From: MKSF01 sp037190225
GTDB lineage: Bacteria; Bacteroidota; Bacteroidia; Chitinophagales; Chitinophagaceae
NCBI GenBank assembly: GCA_037190225.1
Contig: JBBCJL010000003.1
Location: 62,001 to 126,000 of the forward strand
Reading direction: 5' to 3'
DNA: 64,000 nt
Each line of letters starts with the position of its first letter. Positions within the stretch are counted from its first letter, which is position 1. Made by a program: the position numbers and the translations under genes. Positions 25,687 through 34,131 of this stretch are shown here, one piece after another. The notes beneath the pieces are model-generated. The model was not told the origin of the DNA. It ran no database searches and saw only the letters and a program-made list of their open reading frames with translations.

Positions 25687-26964
25687 ATGCTGAACTGGTT
25701 CAGAAATATATTTTTTATCCTGCTGCTGTCCGGCCTGCAGCTCAGCGCTTCAGCCGCGCAGATCATCATTCCTATGGATGCGGATCACCAAGGACAGCAT
25801 CTGAAAGCCTATGGCGTGGCCTATCATGTGCTGGCTTCCGGCATACCGGTAGACTGGCTGCTCAATTACGAGGGCGGCGCGTTTGCCTTCGTGCATATTG
25901 CCGAGCTGGAGAAGATGTGCAGGCTGAAGGGCGTAGATTACAGGGTCGTTTCAGATGCGGAGTACACCAGGGTACTGGCCGATATCAGCGAGCCCGATTT
26001 CAACGGGGATATCATCCGCCTGGAGAAACCGCCCAAGATAGCCGTTTACACACCGCCCAATAAGCTGCCCTGGGACGATGCAGTGACCATGGCGCTGACC
26101 TTTGCGGAAATACCTTACGATAAGGTGTATGATGACGAGCTCCTGTCAGATAAGCTGGCGGAGTACGACTGGCTGCACCTGCACCACGAAGATTTTACGG
26201 GACAGTACGGCAAATTCTGGGGCTCCTTCAGGAATGCTCCCTGGTATATAGAGGATGTGGCGGCGCAGACCGCTATGGCCCGCAAGCACGGGTTCAGCAA
26301 AGTGTCCCAGCTGAAGCTCGCAGTAGCTAAAAAGATCAGGGATTTTGTGCTGGGCGGCGGTTATCTTTTTGCCATGTGCACCGCTACGGATTCCTATGAT
26401 ATAGCATTGGCGGCGGAGGGCACCGATATCTGTGAAGAGCCCTTTGACGGCGACCCCGCCTCCCCGAACGCGCAGCAGTCTCTGGATTATACCAGGTGCT
26501 TTGCGTTCAAGAATTTCAACCTGATGACACCGCCCCAGATATACGAGTTCAGCGATATTGATAACAGCGCCTATACCAACAGGAAAATAGATATGCAGGC
26601 AGATTATTTCACCCTGTTCACCTTTTCCGCCAAGTTCGACCCCGTACCGGCGATGCTGACCCAGAACCATACCACGACCGTGAAGGGGTTTATGGGACAG
26701 ACCACGGCTTTCCGGAAAGAAACGCTCAAAAGCAGCGTGATCGTGATGGGCGAGAACAAGCTGCTGAACGAGGCCAGGTATATACACGGCAATTACGGTA
26801 AGGGCACCTTTACCTTTTATGGCGGGCATGACCCGGAGGATTACCAGCATATGGTCGGCGACCCACCTACCGACCTGGAGCTACACCCCACCTCACCGGG
26901 CTACAGGCTGATATTGAACAATGTACTTTTCCCGGCTGCCAAAAAGAAGCCTCAGAAAACATAG
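25687..26964 (+). CDS. Conserved secreted Bacteroidota protein often labelled asparagine synthetase B
   Basis: 425 residues with an N-terminal signal peptide (FFILLLSGLQLSASAAQ). Very conserved core: KAYGVAYHVL, WLLNYEGGAF, PWDDAVTMAL, YDWLHLHHEDFTGQYGKFWG, GGGYLFAMCTATDS, FMGQTTAFRKE, YHHGKG-like KGTFTFYGGHDPEDYQH, and a C-terminal RLILNNVLFPAAKKK. Databases commonly call this family asparagine synthetase B, but I see no AsnB features: no N-terminal catalytic Cys2 (the protein is exported) and no PP-loop SGGxDS. The ThuA/glutamine amidotransferase-like pattern (GGG..FAMC) is more plausible. Role unknown; paired with the preceding lipoprotein. Confidence 0.75.
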   Translation: MLNWFRNIFFILLLSGLQLSASAAQIIIPMDADHQGQHLKAYGVAYHVLASGIPVDWLLNYEGGAFAFVHIAELEKMCRLKGVDYRVVSDAEYTRVLADISEPDFNGDIIRLEKPPKIAVYTPPNKLPWDDAVTMALTFAEIPYDKVYDDELLSDKLAEYDWLHLHHEDFTGQYGKFWGSFRNAPWYIEDVAAQTAMARKHGFSKVSQLKLAVAKKIRDFVLGGGYLFAMCTATDSYDIALAAEGTDICEEPFDGDPASPNAQQSLDYTRCFAFKNFNLMTPPQIYEFSDIDNSAYTNRKIDMQADYFTLFTFSAKFDPVPAMLTQNHTTTVKGFMGQTTAFRKETLKSSVIVMGENKLLNEARYIHGNYGKGTFTFYGGHDPEDYQHMVGDPPTDLELHPTSPGYRLILNNVLFPAAKKKPQKT

Positions 26965-27074
26965 AATACGGCATATAAAAAACAGGAGGAAGATAATGCG
27001 GTAACCTTTACCCCTCAACAGGAAAGGTGTGCTTAATTTTTACCCGTAAAGTTCAGTTCCCAGCCAATTTATTC

Positions 27075-28664
27075 TTATGCAAGAATTTCGGGATTACTGT
27101 ATCCTGACAAACGGGCTTTGTCCAAGAATTCATTGCTGAAGATATCACACATTTTTTTACCCAATAACCTGCTTCTTACAGCTATCCATTCATCATCCCT
27201 GGTCCCGTACATATACTCCGTCAGACCCGGCATTGACCAGGCCGTATTTTTGCCCCAGTGCAGGGTAAAAGGAATACCCTGGCGCTGGAGGTCCCGGAAA
27301 AGCGCTGCTTCAAAATCTTCCAGGCTTACCATATTCCGCGTATCGTCCCACCTCAAACCATCCATCTCAACAATACAGGTTAGGGGAAATTTAGTAAACC
27401 CGAGTGTAGCGGCTGATGCTTTTACAAAACGAATACCCAGGGCACCCGGAACAGGTCCGTACTGGTTCGCTATACGTATCATCGTTTCCACTCCTCTTTC
27501 GTAATGTTCCAAAGCCACTCCGAAAGCAATCCCAAAAGCAGGACCGGTATATTTGGTATCAGAGAATATCTCACCATGTGTGCCTTCCGTAACCTGCCCT
27601 GCAAGAGGAAATATACTTTTTTTCATGGCCTTGAGCAGCAAAGGTATTTGCCGGCTGTACCTGGATGCCAGGCTACCCACAACATCAATAAGCTCAGTAT
27701 AAACAAGGTGTTGCACCGTATTGCCAGCCCGATTCTCGGACCGGTAAGGCTTTTTATACATTATTTCCATACAGTAATCTTCCTGGCTATTGTAGGGATT
27801 GATATACAACTTGTAATGGAAGGGCTTAATGCCGCCTTCGGCCTCATCTATATCCTGTATACCTGTCAGAAACACCCGTTCCGAAGCAGAACGGTCCAAA
27901 AGTTTCACAAATTTACTGACCTGCTCTTTCGCAACAAGCCGGGTATATCGTTTCAGCAGGTATAGATCCTCTGTCTCAATCAATACGCCATGAATAAAGC
28001 CGAAAGCGCCTAATCCAACCAATGCTGCATTGAACACCTGATCATCTCTTATAACCCTGGCATGCAGTTGTGCAATATACATATCATTTAAAGCCGGAAC
28101 CGATGCGCGCTCCACATAAATAACATCATCTGTTCCCGGACCAATTATCAACTGTAAACCCACAACCGCATCCTGGATAGCCCCTACATCTATAGCTGAA
28201 CAATGTACACCTGTGGAAACAGCCCCTGCAATACTCTGGCCATTACTCGCACCTGATGTTTTAAGGGCTTTATTAAACTGACGCAGATAGTTCGAAATAG
28301 ATTTTATCTTATTACCACATTGAAAGAAGAACAGATCGGACGCATCCAGTTCACTGCTCTCATGCAGATCCTGTGGCTGAATGCGCCACCGTACGTTCAT
28401 ATTGCTATTAATATGAACATTATCATTACAGTAGGTTATATTGTTCATAGACCAGGAAGCTCCTATGGCCCGGAATCTTTCATTGTTGTCATCACAGTAC
28501 TTGATCAGTCTTCTTATCTCCCCGGTGGCATCATTATACTTATCTATAGCAGTGTAGCTACTGTTCTTTATCAACTTTGTATCCAGCAGTGTCTTCACAT
28601 ATTTGTTTCCAACGCTATGGTAGGTAAACCATTTCCAATTACGGGTAGTATGGGTAGTAGCCAT
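27075..28664 (-). CDS. FAD-linked oxidase (VAO/aldonolactone oxidase-like)
   Basis: 529 residues. N-terminal FAD-binding PCMH domain: the pyrophosphate loop RAIGASWSMN near residue 61, then the second loop TSGASNGQSIAGAVSTGVHC near 136 and GAIQDAVVGLQL. The position of the histidine commonly flavinylated in aldonolactone oxidases (GxGHS) is replaced here by Ser/Trp (GASWS), so the cofactor may be non-covalent. The C-terminal half resembles the ALO/cholesterol-oxidase-type substrate domain but is divergent. Visibly richer in A+T than its neighbours. Starts 6 bases after the small lipoprotein gene, likely one operon. Confidence 0.75.
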   Translation of the reverse strand: MATTHTTRNWKWFTYHSVGNKYVKTLLDTKLIKNSSYTAIDKYNDATGEIRRLIKYCDDNNERFRAIGASWSMNNITYCNDNVHINSNMNVRWRIQPQDLHESSELDASDLFFFQCGNKIKSISNYLRQFNKALKTSGASNGQSIAGAVSTGVHCSAIDVGAIQDAVVGLQLIIGPGTDDVIYVERASVPALNDMYIAQLHARVIRDDQVFNAALVGLGAFGFIHGVLIETEDLYLLKRYTRLVAKEQVSKFVKLLDRSASERVFLTGIQDIDEAEGGIKPFHYKLYINPYNSQEDYCMEIMYKKPYRSENRAGNTVQHLVYTELIDVVGSLASRYSRQIPLLLKAMKKSIFPLAGQVTEGTHGEIFSDTKYTGPAFGIAFGVALEHYERGVETMIRIANQYGPVPGALGIRFVKASAATLGFTKFPLTCIVEMDGLRWDDTRNMVSLEDFEAALFRDLQRQGIPFTLHWGKNTAWSMPGLTEYMYGTRDDEWIAVRSRLLGKKMCDIFSNEFLDKARLSGYSNPEILA

Positions 28665-28670
28665 GATTCA

Positions 28671-29018
28671 TCAATTTTGTGGTTGAGAACAAACATATAT
28701 AAAACGTACCTGCTTTCTGGTGCCCAAAGTAACCATATGATGCAGTAAAGCCCCGAATGATTGCCTGTATTCAAGAATATAGACAGCACTTTCTTCACAC
28801 ATATCAAGCTTAAGAACTTCTTTGGTGAAGAGTTTTGACCTGATGACTGTATCTAATGTTCTTACCTGCATTCCTCTCAGCAAAGGATCCCTTACCCTAA
28901 CATCATAACCCGCTTCACCCTGTCCGTCGTGGGTAATTACAGATATGGAGTAACAGGAAGACAAGCAAATAGTACCGGCAAGGAACAATGATATGGATAG
29001 CTTTGATCTTATATTCAT
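28671..29018 (-). CDS. Small lipoprotein, Bor/Iss-like
   Basis: 115 residues. Lipoprotein signal MNIRSKLSISLFLAGTICLSSC (cysteine at 22). The layout (GYDVRVRDPLLRGMQVRT, a central Cys, then VTLGTRKQVRFIYVC near the end) is reminiscent of Bor-family lipoproteins, which end in an ITLGxYTPxxxxVxC segment. The similarity is weak and judged by eye. Located 6 bases before the FAD oxidase start; both are AT-rich. Confidence 0.55.
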   Translation of the reverse strand: MNIRSKLSISLFLAGTICLSSCYSISVITHDGQGEAGYDVRVRDPLLRGMQVRTLDTVIRSKLFTKEVLKLDMCEESAVYILEYRQSFGALLHHMVTLGTRKQVRFIYVCSQPQN

Positions 29019-29107
29019 AATTTTATATTTATAAATATAAAATTATGAATATTTGTTTCAAATAAAATATTTATATCATTTTTTTTACCATTCCTGCGAT
29101 CAACACC

Positions 29108-29205
29108 GGTAACCCAAATCCGGCAGGTCACCCGGAAAAATAATACGCTCAAAGACAACTGTAACCTCCGGGAATTACAAATCCGGCAGCTTACAGAAAA
29201 ATAAA
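29108..29205. repeat. Imperfect tandem repeat, period about 63 bp
   Basis: CAAATCCGGCAG occurs at 29115-29126 and 29178-29189, each preceded by GTAACC and followed by a GAAAAATAA tract. Lies in the otherwise empty gap between the lipoprotein and the sdaA terminator. Confidence 0.55.
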
Positions 29206-29234
29206 GAGACCGGCCTTTTCAGCACAGTCTCTTT
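29203..29234 (-). terminator. Terminator after sdaA
   Basis: 8-bp stem AAAGAGAC / GTCTCTTT around a 16-nt loop, continuing on the minus strand into TTTATTTTT; 24 bases after the sdaA stop. Confidence 0.65.
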
Positions 29235-29257
29235 CATAACTATCATATTATAGTATA

Positions 29258-30691
29258 TTAACACTCTTTCAGTCCCAAAGGGATATGGATGGCAAGACCG
29301 CCATCGGCCGTTTCCTTATATTTATGGTTCATATCCAGGGCTGTTTCCCACATCGTTTTCACCACCACATCCAGGGACACCCTCGCTTTATCAGGGTTGC
29401 TCTGCAAAGCCAGCTGACAGGCTGTGATGGCCTTAATGGCCCCCATGGTATTGCGCTCGATACACGGTACCTGCACCAGTCCTGCCACGGGGTCACAGGT
29501 AAGGCCCAGGTGATGCTCCATCGCTATCTCCGCCGCCATCATGCACTGCCTGGCACTGCCACCCAGGCATTCCGTCAGGCCGGCAGCAGCCATAGCGGAA
29601 GAGACCCCGATCTCGGCCTGGCAGCCGCCCATAGCCGCAGAAATGGTAGCTCCTTTCTTAAAGATGCTGCCTATTTCAGAAGCACAGAGCACATATTGTA
29701 AGATCTTATCTTCCTCGTAGCCATCACAGAATACCATAAAGTACATCAGCACCGCCGGTATCACGCCGGCAGCCCCGTTGGTCGGCGCTGTCACAACCCT
29801 GCTGAAAGAGGCGTTCTCCTCATTTACCGCCAGCGCGAAACAGCTGACCCAGTCCAGGATATATTTAAAGTCATTTCCGCCGGCCCGTATAGCAGACATC
29901 CAGGAATCAAAATCATGGTACGCAGCGCCTTTCAGCAGCCTTTTATTGAGCATGCCCGCCCTTCTTACCACGTTCAGCCCGCCCGGCAGCACACCTTCTA
30001 TATGGCATCCCCTGTACACACATTCCTTCATGACCTTAACGATACGCAATACACCCTCCCGGGTGGCGGCATCACTGCGCCAGGCATGCTCATTTTCCGC
30101 CACGATCTCCGATATGCTGAGACCGGTCTTGATGCACCAGTGCAGCAGTTGCTGCGCGTTGTCAACGGGGAACTGCAGATCGGCGACCTCGCTGCCGCCC
30201 AGCTTTACGCCTTCTTTCTCCACAAACCCACCGCCTACGGAATAATAGGTCTCCGCGATCTCCTCACCGTCCTTAAAACGGCAAAGGAATGTCAGCGCAT
30301 TGGGATGGTAAGGCAGGGACTCATTCATATAGAAGATCACGTCCGTACCCGGGTCGAACCGGATATCCTGAATGCCGCCCAGCGATAATACCCTGTCAGC
30401 CTTTATGCCTTCAATGGTCGGGGTGATCTTATTGACATCGAACGTGACAGGATCCGCTCCGAGCAGGCCCAGTATGCAGGCTACATCGGTGCCATGACCC
30501 ACGCCTGTTTTGGCCAGTGAACCATAGAGCAATACCTGCACTTTTTCCACGGTATCCAGACTGCCTTTCCGCTCCTTTAACGCTTGCAGGAAGATCAGTG
30601 CCGCCTTCCAGGGACCTAAGGTATGGGAGCTGCTGGGACCTACACCTATCTTGAATATATCAAATACCGAAATGGGTTCACTTTGTTGCAC
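29258..30691 (-). CDS. sdaA: L-serine ammonia-lyase
   Basis: Iron-sulfur-dependent deaminase converting L-serine to pyruvate and ammonia. 477 residues in a single chain: the N-terminal beta domain with SVFDIFKIGVGPSSSHTLGPW and the C-terminal alpha domain. The 4Fe-4S cysteines are recognisable as AAMGGCQAEIG and CDPVAGLVQVPC, with the 11-residue spacing of the last pair as in known enzymes. Start is GTG at 30691; no better ATG fits the conserved N-terminus. Single-gene unit with its own terminator. Confidence 0.95.
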   Translation of the reverse strand: MQQSEPISVFDIFKIGVGPSSSHTLGPWKAALIFLQALKERKGSLDTVEKVQVLLYGSLAKTGVGHGTDVACILGLLGADPVTFDVNKITPTIEGIKADRVLSLGGIQDIRFDPGTDVIFYMNESLPYHPNALTFLCRFKDGEEIAETYYSVGGGFVEKEGVKLGGSEVADLQFPVDNAQQLLHWCIKTGLSISEIVAENEHAWRSDAATREGVLRIVKVMKECVYRGCHIEGVLPGGLNVVRRAGMLNKRLLKGAAYHDFDSWMSAIRAGGNDFKYILDWVSCFALAVNEENASFSRVVTAPTNGAAGVIPAVLMYFMVFCDGYEEDKILQYVLCASEIGSIFKKGATISAAMGGCQAEIGVSSAMAAAGLTECLGGSARQCMMAAEIAMEHHLGLTCDPVAGLVQVPCIERNTMGAIKAITACQLALQSNPDKARVSLDVVVKTMWETALDMNHKYKETADGGLAIHIPLGLKEC

Positions 30692-30849
30692 AATGTCAGT
30701 TATTAATGTTTGAGACTAGTTTTGCTATGCAAAATACTAATTAAATACCAGATAATAAAACAACGGCCGCCCGGTACGCGTTGTTCATACCGTATTCATA
30801 TGACGGCATCTGCGCCCAAAAGCAACCGTAGTACAATACTATTTTTTGT

Positions 30850-30857
30850 TACCTTTG
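30850..30857 (+). promoter_or_regulatory. -7 box for galE
   Basis: TACCTTTG exactly matches TAnnTTTG, 19 bases before the galE ATG. No TTTG -33 box at the usual distance. Confidence 0.6.
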
Positions 30858-30876
30858 CCCAATTAAAAACCTAACT

Positions 30877-31914
30877 ATGCAAAAGATTTTGGTAACCGGC
30901 GGCTGCGGGTATATTGGGAGCCATACAATCGTGGACCTGGTGCAGAATGGCTATGAGGTCATTTCCATTGATGATATATCCAGGGGGCATGAAAGCCTTA
31001 TTTACGGCGCATCAAGAATATGCAATAAAAATATAAAGAATTACAAGGTAGATCTTTGTAACCTGGAAGATACCAGGGCCGTATTCGAGGAGAACCCCGA
31101 TATAGCAGGCATCATCCATTTCGCGGCTTACAAATCAGTGCCTGAATCCGTATCCAAGCCTATCCTGTATTTCCGGAACAATATCACTTCCCTGCTGAAT
31201 GTGCTGAAATGCGCCAAAGAGTACAGCATCCATAATATCGTATTTTCATCTTCCTGCTCCGTGTACGGCAACGCGGACAGCCTGCCGGTAAGCGAGACCA
31301 CCCCGCTGAAAGAGCCGGAATCGCCTTATGCCCGGACCAAGGTCATGGGAGAGCAGATCTGCTCTGATTTCGTAAAGGCCAATCCCGAGTTCAATATCAT
31401 CCTGCTGAGATATTTCAACCCCGTGGGCGCGCATCCCAGCAGCCTGATAGGTGAGCTCAATGAGAAGCCGGAGAACCTGGTGCCTGTCATCACGCAGACA
31501 GCCATAGGCTTACGGGAATCCATGCAGGTATTCGGCAACGATTACGATACCCGTGATGGCTCGTGCATCAGGGATTATATCCACGTGATGGATATAGCCG
31601 CCGCCCATACCAAAGCCGTAACCAAATCCATCGCTAATGCCCTTCCTTCCAACTGCGAGATATTCAACCTGGGCACCGGTAAAGGCGTCAGCGTGCTGGA
31701 GCTGATCCGCGCCTTTGAAGCCGTGGCAGGCGTAAAGCTCAATTATAAGATCACCGACCGCAGACCCGGAGATGTCATTGCCGTCTATGCGGATAATACC
31801 AAGGCCAAGACCCTGCTGGACTGGGAAACCCGCTACGATATTATCCAGATGATGCAGACCGCCTGGGACTGGGAGCAGAAGCTGGATTGCGACAGGAAAG
31901 GCTTTTTGAACTAA
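30877..31914 (+). CDS. galE: UDP-glucose 4-epimerase
   Basis: 345 residues of the extended SDR family. NAD-binding motif TGGCGYIGSH at residue 7, HFAAYKSVPESV near 81 and catalytic Tyr151/Lys155 in SPYARTKVMGE, with the serine triad FSSSCSVYG near 123; the LRYFNPVGAHPSS segment and the final WDWE are typical of GalE. Interconverts UDP-glucose and UDP-galactose for cell-surface sugars or galactose use. Single gene, directly followed by the tRNA-tuf promoter. Confidence 0.93.
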   Translation: MQKILVTGGCGYIGSHTIVDLVQNGYEVISIDDISRGHESLIYGASRICNKNIKNYKVDLCNLEDTRAVFEENPDIAGIIHFAAYKSVPESVSKPILYFRNNITSLLNVLKCAKEYSIHNIVFSSSCSVYGNADSLPVSETTPLKEPESPYARTKVMGEQICSDFVKANPEFNIILLRYFNPVGAHPSSLIGELNEKPENLVPVITQTAIGLRESMQVFGNDYDTRDGSCIRDYIHVMDIAAAHTKAVTKSIANALPSNCEIFNLGTGKGVSVLELIRAFEAVAGVKLNYKITDRRPGDVIAVYADNTKAKTLLDWETRYDIIQMMQTAWDWEQKLDCDRKGFLN

Positions 31915-31948
31915 GCGCTGAAAATTCCGGAAAAAAAATAAAGAAAAA

Positions 31949-31979
31949 TTTGTTCCTTTCAATAAAACCGCTACCTTTG
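31949..31979 (+). promoter_or_regulatory. Promoter of the tRNA-tuf operon (P1)
   Basis: TTTG at 31949-31952, 19-bp spacer, TACCTTTG at 31972-31979: a full consensus promoter. The first tRNA begins 95 bases downstream. Confidence 0.85.
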
Positions 31980-32073
31980 CAATCCCAAAACGTCCGGTGC
32001 CTGGCTAAAAAGGTCAAAGCACTGAACATCAGAGGGAAAAAGAAGCTCTTTCAATTATAAAAGGAATTCAAAA

Positions 32074-32146
32074 GCCGCCTTAGCTCAGTTGGTAGAGCAG
32101 CTGATTTGTAATCAGCAGGTCGTAAGTTCGAGTCTTATAGGCGGCT
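32074..32146 (+). tRNA. tRNA-Thr (anticodon TGT)
   Basis: 73 nt cloverleaf: acceptor GCCGCCT/AGGCGGC, D-arm GCTC/GAGC, anticodon stem GCTGA/TCAGC with loop TTTGTAA (anticodon TGT, reads ACA), T-arm GTAAG/CTTAT with TTCGAGT. CCA is not encoded. First of four tRNA genes before tuf. Confidence 0.97.
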
Positions 32147-32157
32147 CTGAAAAATAA

Positions 32158-32189
32158 TTTGGAAGTGAATATATGAGCTTATATATTTG
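32158..32189 (+). promoter_or_regulatory. Internal promoter before tRNA-Tyr (P2)
   Basis: TTTG at 32158-32161, 20-bp spacer, TATATTTG at 32182-32189, ending 11 bases before tRNA-Tyr. Full consensus, located inside the tRNA cluster. Confidence 0.7.
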
Positions 32190-32200
32190 CAATCCGAAAC

Positions 32201-32283
32201 GGGTAGTTGGCCGAGTGGTTAAAGGCGGCAGACTGTAAATCTGCTCACGTTTGTGTACGGAGGTTCGAATCCTTCACTGCCCA
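32201..32283 (+). tRNA. tRNA-Tyr (anticodon GTA)
   Basis: 83 nt with a long variable arm (type II). Acceptor GGGTAGT/ACTGCCC, anticodon stem GCAGA/TCTGC, loop CTGTAAA giving anticodon GTA, T-loop TTCGAAT. CCA not encoded. Confidence 0.96.
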
Positions 32284-32320
32284 CACGAATTCGACGAATC
32301 TTCGTCAAAATATCACACCA

Positions 32321-32393
32321 GCGGAAGTAGCTCAATTGGTAGAGCGATAGCCTTCCAAGCTATAGGTTGCGGGTTCGAGACCCGTCTTCCGCT
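32321..32393 (+). tRNA. tRNA-Gly (anticodon TCC)
   Basis: 73 nt. Acceptor GCGGAAG/CTTCCGC, anticodon stem ATAGC/GCTAT, loop CTTCCAA giving TCC, T-arm GCGGG/CCCGT. CCA not encoded. Confidence 0.97.
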
Positions 32394-32469
32394 CAATGGA
32401 TGTATTGAATTGTTATATGGTAATAAGTTATTGATTATCAATAGCATGGCACCAAATAACAGTTCAATT

Positions 32470-32541
<72 letters not shown>

Positions 32542-32548
32542 CACGGAT

Positions 32549-32580
32549 TTTGCATATTTGGAAAAAAGTGTATAACTTTG
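32549..32580 (+). promoter_or_regulatory. Promoter of tuf (P3)
   Basis: TTTG at 32549-32552, 20-bp spacer, TAACTTTG at 32573-32580, leaving a leader of about 55-60 nt before the tuf ATG. Confidence 0.8.
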
Positions 32581-32641
32581 CATTTCCAAATTTGTCGTAT
32601 ATACAATTATTAATAAACAAATTTCTTTAAAACAAATAAAA

Positions 32642-33829
32642 ATGGCTAAAGAGACCTTTAACAGGGAGAAACCCCACGTAAACATTGGTACTATCGGTCA
32701 CGTTGACCACGGTAAAACAACCTTAACTGCCGCTATCACTTCTGTATTAGCTAACAAAGGTATGGCTGCAAAAAAAGGTTATGATGAAATTGATGGTGCG
32801 CCTGAAGAAAGAGAGCGTGGTATCACAATCAATACTGCACACGTAGAATATCAAACTGAGAATCGTCACTATGCACACGTGGACTGTCCGGGTCACGCTG
32901 ACTATGTGAAAAACATGATCACCGGTGCTGCTCAGATGGACGGTGCTATTCTGGTGGTTGCTGCTACTGATGGTCCTATGCCGCAAACTAAAGAGCACAT
33001 CCTGCTGGCTCGCCAGGTAGGTGTTCCACGTATCGTTGTGTTCATGAACAAAGTTGACCTGGTTGACGATCCTGAGATCTTAGAATTAGTAGAATTAGAA
33101 ATCCGCGAATTATTATCCAAATACGATTATGACGGAGATAACACTCCAATCATCAAAGGTTCTGCTTTATCAGGCCTGAACGGTGAAGCTACAGGTGTTG
33201 CCCAGATCGAGGAATTAATGGCTGCAGTTGACGAATACATTCCGCTGCCTCCACGTGCCGTTGATCAACCGTTCCTGATGTCTGTAGAGGACGTATTCAC
33301 TATCACTGGTCGTGGTACTGTTGCTACAGGTCGTATCGAGCGTGGTGTTATCACAGTTGGTGACAACGTAGAGATCGTAGGTTTCAACGATGAGCCCCTG
33401 ACTTCTACCTGTACAGGTGTGGAAATGTTCAAAAAATTACTGGATCGTGGTGAAGCAGGTGATAACGCAGGTCTGTTATTACGTGGTATCGATAAAAAAG
33501 ATATCCGTCGTGGTATGGTAATCTGTGCTCCTAAATCTATCACTCCTCACACTGAGTTCAAAGGTGAAGTTTACGTACTGTCTAAAGAAGAAGGCGGTCG
33601 TCACACTCCATTCTTTAACAAATACCGTCCTCAGTTCTACTTCAGGACTACCGACGTAACCGGTGAGTGTAAATTACCAGAAGGTACTGAAATGGTAATG
33701 CCTGGTGATAACGTTAACTTACACGTTACGCTGATCGCTCCAATCGCAATGGAAAAAGGTTTGAAATTTGCGATCCGTGAAGGTGGCCGTACAGTAGGTG
33801 CAGGTCAGGTTACTGAAATCGTTAAATAA
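32642..33829 (+). CDS. tuf: Elongation factor Tu
   Basis: 395 residues. GTPase motifs: GHVDHGKTT at residue 19, the RERGITI switch I region, DCPGHADY (DxxG) near 81 and NKVD near 136; domains II and III follow and the protein ends in GAGQVTEIVK. Delivers aminoacyl-tRNA to the ribosome. Codon use (GGT, CGT, GTA, TTA, ACT) is strikingly different from neighbours and fits very high expression. Preceded by four tRNA genes in the order known from E. coli tufB. Unlike many bacteria, no tRNA-Trp-secE-nusG follows; a strong terminator and an unrelated convergent gene do. Confidence 0.99.
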   Translation: MAKETFNREKPHVNIGTIGHVDHGKTTLTAAITSVLANKGMAAKKGYDEIDGAPEERERGITINTAHVEYQTENRHYAHVDCPGHADYVKNMITGAAQMDGAILVVAATDGPMPQTKEHILLARQVGVPRIVVFMNKVDLVDDPEILELVELEIRELLSKYDYDGDNTPIIKGSALSGLNGEATGVAQIEELMAAVDEYIPLPPRAVDQPFLMSVEDVFTITGRGTVATGRIERGVITVGDNVEIVGFNDEPLTSTCTGVEMFKKLLDRGEAGDNAGLLLRGIDKKDIRRGMVICAPKSITPHTEFKGEVYVLSKEEGGRHTPFFNKYRPQFYFRTTDVTGECKLPEGTEMVMPGDNVNLHVTLIAPIAMEKGLKFAIREGGRTVGAGQVTEIVK

Positions 33830-33855
33830 TTCCTCCAAGGAAAATTTAATACTTA

Positions 33856-33897
33856 AGAAAAGGTCATTGCTTATTGCAATGACCTTTTCTTTTTTTA
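33856..33897 (+). terminator. Terminator after tuf
   Basis: Perfect 15-bp stem (33856-33870 with 33876-33890), 5-nt loop TTATT, then a run of T. Confidence 0.95.
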
Positions 33898-34131
33898 AGG
33901 TATATACCAGGCTGCTCCTGCTATACCCGGCGGTCTATATATAGAGTTGTCTTCCTGGGCCTGCTGAAGGGTAAATATATGCCCTATAAGCTGGCATTGA
34001 TAACTATGATGTCACCAAAAACCTTCCGTGTCCTCGCCCGCCTCTGCGAAATAAGAACGGCCCATTAAAAGTATTCCCCTTAATGAACCATTGCATATGG
34101 TTTTACAGCCTTAAATACCTACGCTGACAGG
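33898..34131. other. Intergenic between tuf and the M48 gene
   Basis: No tRNA, ORF or repeat recognised. In particular no tRNA-Trp, secE or nusG. Confidence 0.5.
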
